A DNA stretch of 14,291 bases from Actinomycetes bacterium (GTDB taxonomy: Bacteria; Actinomycetota; Acidimicrobiia; Acidimicrobiales; RAAP-2): NCBI GenBank assembly GCA_021849435.1, contig JAJZSX010000022.1, forward strand, positions 1 to 14,291. Reading direction: 5' to 3'. Made by a program: the position numbers and the translations under genes. How positions within the stretch are numbered: position 1 is the first letter of the stretch; every line of letters starts with the position of its first letter. Shown here one piece after another: positions 12,314 through 14,291 of this stretch. Below the pieces are notes generated by a model. That model searched no databases, was not told the origin of the DNA, and worked only from the letters and a program-made list of their open reading frames with translations.

Positions 12314-13633
12314 CTACGCGACGGTCATGCGACGGCGTAAGTCCTCAACCAACCCCTCGATCGGCACCCGTGTCTGCGCAGTCGTGTCGCGGTCGCGGAC
12401 GGTCACGGCGCGGTCTTCGAGGGTGTCGAAGTCGACGGTCACGCAGTATGGAGTGCCAATCTCGTCTTGACGGCGGTAGCGGCGGCCGATCGATTGGGTC
12501 ACGTCGTAGTCGCACATGTACCACGGCTGCAGCGCACTGAGGACCTCACGCGATACGCCTTCGAGTTCGGGCTTCTTTGACAGTGGCAGGACCGCGACCT
12601 GGTATGGCGAGAGACGCCAGTCGAGTCGTAGCACCGTGCGGGTTTCCCCCTCCACGGTGTCTTCCTCGTAGGCGGCGAGGAGGAAGGCCATCATCGCCCG
12701 TGTCGCCCCGGCGGCCGGCTCGATCACGTACGGCGTGTACCGCTCGCCGGCCTGCTGGTCGAAGTACTCGAGTCGGACACCCGACGCTTTCGAGTGCTGC
12801 GTGAGGTCGTAGTCGCCGCGATTGGCGATGCCTTCGAGCTCGTCCCAGCCCCAGGGGTAGAGGAACTCCACGTCGGTCGTGCCACGTGAGTAGTGCGAGA
12901 GATCTTCCTTGGCGTGCTCGTGCAGGCGGAGCCGGTTTTCCGGGATACCGAGGTTCGTGTACCACTCATAGCGAGTCGAGATCCAGTAGCGGTACCATCG
13001 ATCGGCGTCCGCGGGGGGCACGAAGTACTCCATCTCCATCTGCTCGAACTCACGGGTTCGAAAGACGAAGTTCTGCGGGGTGATCTCGTTGCGGAAGGAT
13101 TTACCGACCTGGGCGATGCCGAACGGGGGCTTGCGCCGCGTCGTCGTGAGCACGTTCATGAAGTTGGTGAACATACCCTGGGCCGTCTCGGGGCGAAGAT
13201 ACGCCGTCGCCCCTTCGCCCTCGACGGGCCCGGCATGGGTCTTGAACATCAGGTTGAAGGCGCGGGCCTCGGTGAACTCGGTGCCGCCGCAGTTCGGGCA
13301 CACGCCGTCGATCTTGTCCTCGCGCCACCGCTCCTTGCAGCGACGGCAGTCGACCAGGGGATCGGTGAAGGTCTCGAGGTGGCCCGACGCCGCCCAGACC
13401 GCCGGCGGCCCGAGGATCGCCGCGTCGATGCCGACGATGTCGTCTCGCAGCTGGACCATCGAGTGCCACCAGGCCTGCTTCACGTTGCGCAGCATGTTGA
13501 CCCCGAGCGGGCCGTAGTCGTAGGTCGATCGGAAGCCACCGTAGATCTCCGCGGACGGGAAGATGAACCCCCGCCGCTTGGCGAGGTTGATCACCTTGTC
13601 CAACAGGTCGGGGTCCAGCGCCGGCGTGGTCAT
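12314..13633 (-). CDS. glyS: Glycyl-tRNA synthetase, dimeric class II type
   Basis: It charges tRNA-Gly with glycine in the cytoplasm. The 439 residues match the single-chain alpha-2 enzyme of actinobacteria, archaea and eukaryotes rather than the two-subunit bacterial form. The N terminus (KRRGFIFPSAEIYGGFRSTY, then DYGPLG) is diagnostic. A zinc-binding insert has Cys96, Cys99, Cys112 and Cys115 (CRRC, CPNC). Class II motif 2 is seen at about 177-204 (GKSFRNEITPQNFVFRTREF), and motif 3 corresponds to VIEPAAGATRAMMAFLLAAY with its conserved Arg. The C-terminal anticodon-binding domain includes RLSPYQVAVLPLSKK. ATG at 13633 is supported by TAGCCT 6 nt upstream and the absence of a Shine-Dalgarno. 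It lies 17 bp after the hemW stop. The symbol glyQS is also used for this form. Confidence 0.96.
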   Translation of the reverse strand: MTTPALDPDLLDKVINLAKRRGFIFPSAEIYGGFRSTYDYGPLGVNMLRNVKQAWWHSMVQLRDDIVGIDAAILGPPAVWAASGHLETFTDPLVDCRRCKERWREDKIDGVCPNCGGTEFTEARAFNLMFKTHAGPVEGEGATAYLRPETAQGMFTNFMNVLTTTRRKPPFGIAQVGKSFRNEITPQNFVFRTREFEQMEMEYFVPPADADRWYRYWISTRYEWYTNLGIPENRLRLHEHAKEDLSHYSRGTTDVEFLYPWGWDELEGIANRGDYDLTQHSKASGVRLEYFDQQAGERYTPYVIEPAAGATRAMMAFLLAAYEEDTVEGETRTVLRLDWRLSPYQVAVLPLSKKPELEGVSREVLSALQPWYMCDYDVTQSIGRRYRRQDEIGTPYCVTVDFDTLEDRAVTVRDRDTTAQTRVPIEGLVEDLRRRMTVA

Positions 13634-13639
13634 CCGACC

Positions 13640-13645
13640 AGGCTA
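13640..13645 (-). promoter_or_regulatory. Candidate -10 box of glyS (leaderless)
   Basis: TAGCCT (minus strand) fits TANNNT and ends 6 nt before the glyS ATG at 13633. It lies in the 17-bp gap after hemW, so glyS could be read both from hemW and from its own leaderless promoter. No -35 assigned. Confidence 0.45.
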
Positions 13646-13650
13646 CCGGA

Positions 13651-14291
13651 CTAACGAGCGCCATTCAGGCGAACGATCACTTGGTTGGCGAGCAATCGAC
13701 CAGCAGGAGCCAGGGTCACCGTACCGTCGCGCACGGTCACCAGGTGGGCGATCTCGTCGAGGGAATCAAAGGCTTCGAGGGGCACGCCGCTCGTCGTGCG
13801 CAGGGCTAACGACTCGCGTTCGAAGCGCCGGGTGGCCTCGTCGAGGTACTCCTCGCCGCCCAGGGGGCGCCGACCGTCGCGGAGCATGGCGATGTACCGG
13901 TCCGGCGTGCGCACGTTCCACCAACGGTGCCCGTCTCGATGCGAATGCGCGGCCGAACCGACGCCGAGGTAGTCACCCTGGTCCCAGTAGAGATGGTTGT
14001 GACGACACTCGTGACCCGGTCGAGCCCAGTTCGAGATCTCCTCCCACCGGTAGCCCGCCGCCTCGAGCGTTACGCCAACGAGGTCGTAGGCGTCGGCCGT
14101 CGCGTCCTCGTCGGGGTGGCGCGCGGGATCGCGCCCGAGTGGCGTCGACGGCTCGGCGGTCAGCGCGTAGCAGCTGATGTGCGGCGGCGGCGTCTCGAGA
14201 CCCAAGAGATCCTCGAGCGTCGCGGCCACGTCCTCGAGGGTTTCGGCGCGTGAACCGATGATCAGGTCCATGTTCCACGTGGCGAAACCCG
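13651..14291 (-). CDS. hemW: HemW-like radical SAM protein, C-terminal part (5' end outside window)
   Basis: The frame is open from the window edge to TAG at 13651 (about 213 residues seen). At the edge the sequence reads GFATWNMDLIIGSRAET, which corresponds to the HemW/oxygen-independent coproporphyrinogen oxidase-like segment GFxxxNxDLIxGLPGQT. Then follow PPPHISCYALTAEPSTPLG, a YRWEEISNWARPGHECRHNH stretch (family: YEISNFARPGxxxxHNxxYW), and DYLGVGSAAHSH (family: YLGxGxGAHS). The iron-sulphur CxxxCxxC motif of the radical SAM domain lies upstream, outside the window. HemW is a heme chaperone rather than a true HemN oxidase; the two cannot be fully separated without the N terminus. The IIGSRAET variation of the usual LPGQT is notable. 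Confidence 0.9.
   Translation of the reverse strand, partial: GFATWNMDLIIGSRAETLEDVAATLEDLLGLETPPPHISCYALTAEPSTPLGRDPARHPDEDATADAYDLVGVTLEAAGYRWEEISNWARPGHECRHNHLYWDQGDYLGVGSAAHSHRDGHRWWNVRTPDRYIAMLRDGRRPLGGEEYLDEATRRFERESLALRTTSGVPLEAFDSLDEIAHLVTVRDGTVTLAPAGRLLANQVIVRLNGAR

Noticed and set aside
12893..13654. Plus-strand open frame of 253 codons opposite glyS
   Set aside because: Antisense to a complete glycyl-tRNA synthetase; no start signal or domain.
1..14291. CRISPR array or rRNA genes
   Set aside because: No regularly spaced identical repeats with unique spacers and no rRNA-like conserved stretches were seen.

Overview
The window looks like a chromosomal segment of a moderately GC-rich actinobacterium, possibly of the Acidimicrobiia type. 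That placement is inference. It rests on the dimeric, zinc-containing glycyl-tRNA synthetase, a DrrA/DrrB-type exporter, several promoters that put the start codon at the presumed transcription start (leaderless mRNAs), and secreted beta-propeller-like proteins. The window divides into a housekeeping half (about 7,090-14,291) and an accessory half (1-7,090).

Housekeeping half. On the minus strand lie the 3' part of hemW, then glyS 17 bp downstream of it. On the plus strand a three-gene operon encodes an ABC exporter (ATPase and permease) and a small hotdog thioesterase; it converges on glyS. dnaG is divergent from the exporter across 65 bp that hold two candidate -10 boxes and a perfect 7-bp-arm inverted repeat. 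A short sigma-70-like gene follows dnaG on the minus strand, in the place where many bacteria carry the primary sigma gene. Then come tRNA-Asn(GTT) and a tRNA with a CAT anticodon (7092-7164).

Accessory half. The CAT tRNA is an integration hotspot. Its 3' part, from the anticodon loop to the 3' end, is repeated at 2101-2145 (43 of 43 bp identical) and at 4144-4188 (42 of 43), in the same orientation. The three copies bound two tandem segments: A (about 2.0 kb) and B (about 2.9 kb). Neither contains a visible integrase. Segment A carries a decayed IS30-type transposase fragment and a secreted NHL-repeat protein. Segment B carries a class II Fic-domain protein, a divergent secreted Asp-box/BNR-like protein, and the C-terminal stub of an XRE-type regulator cut off at the tRNA junction. 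Short tandem direct repeats of the type GTGWGWTTTTCC sit near the junctions and could be arm-type integrase binding sites. The two distal copies encode the CCA tail of the tRNA, while the intact tRNA does not, which fits replacement of its 3' end by an element's own att sequence. Beyond the outermost copy lie a NUDIX hydrolase and the 5' part of another secreted BNR-like gene, which runs off the window.

The main points of interest are the tandem integrase-less tRNA islets (resembling cis-mobilizable elements), the loss of the encoded CCA, the three-half-site operator that overlaps the leaderless fic promoter, and the recurrent leaderless promoter layout.
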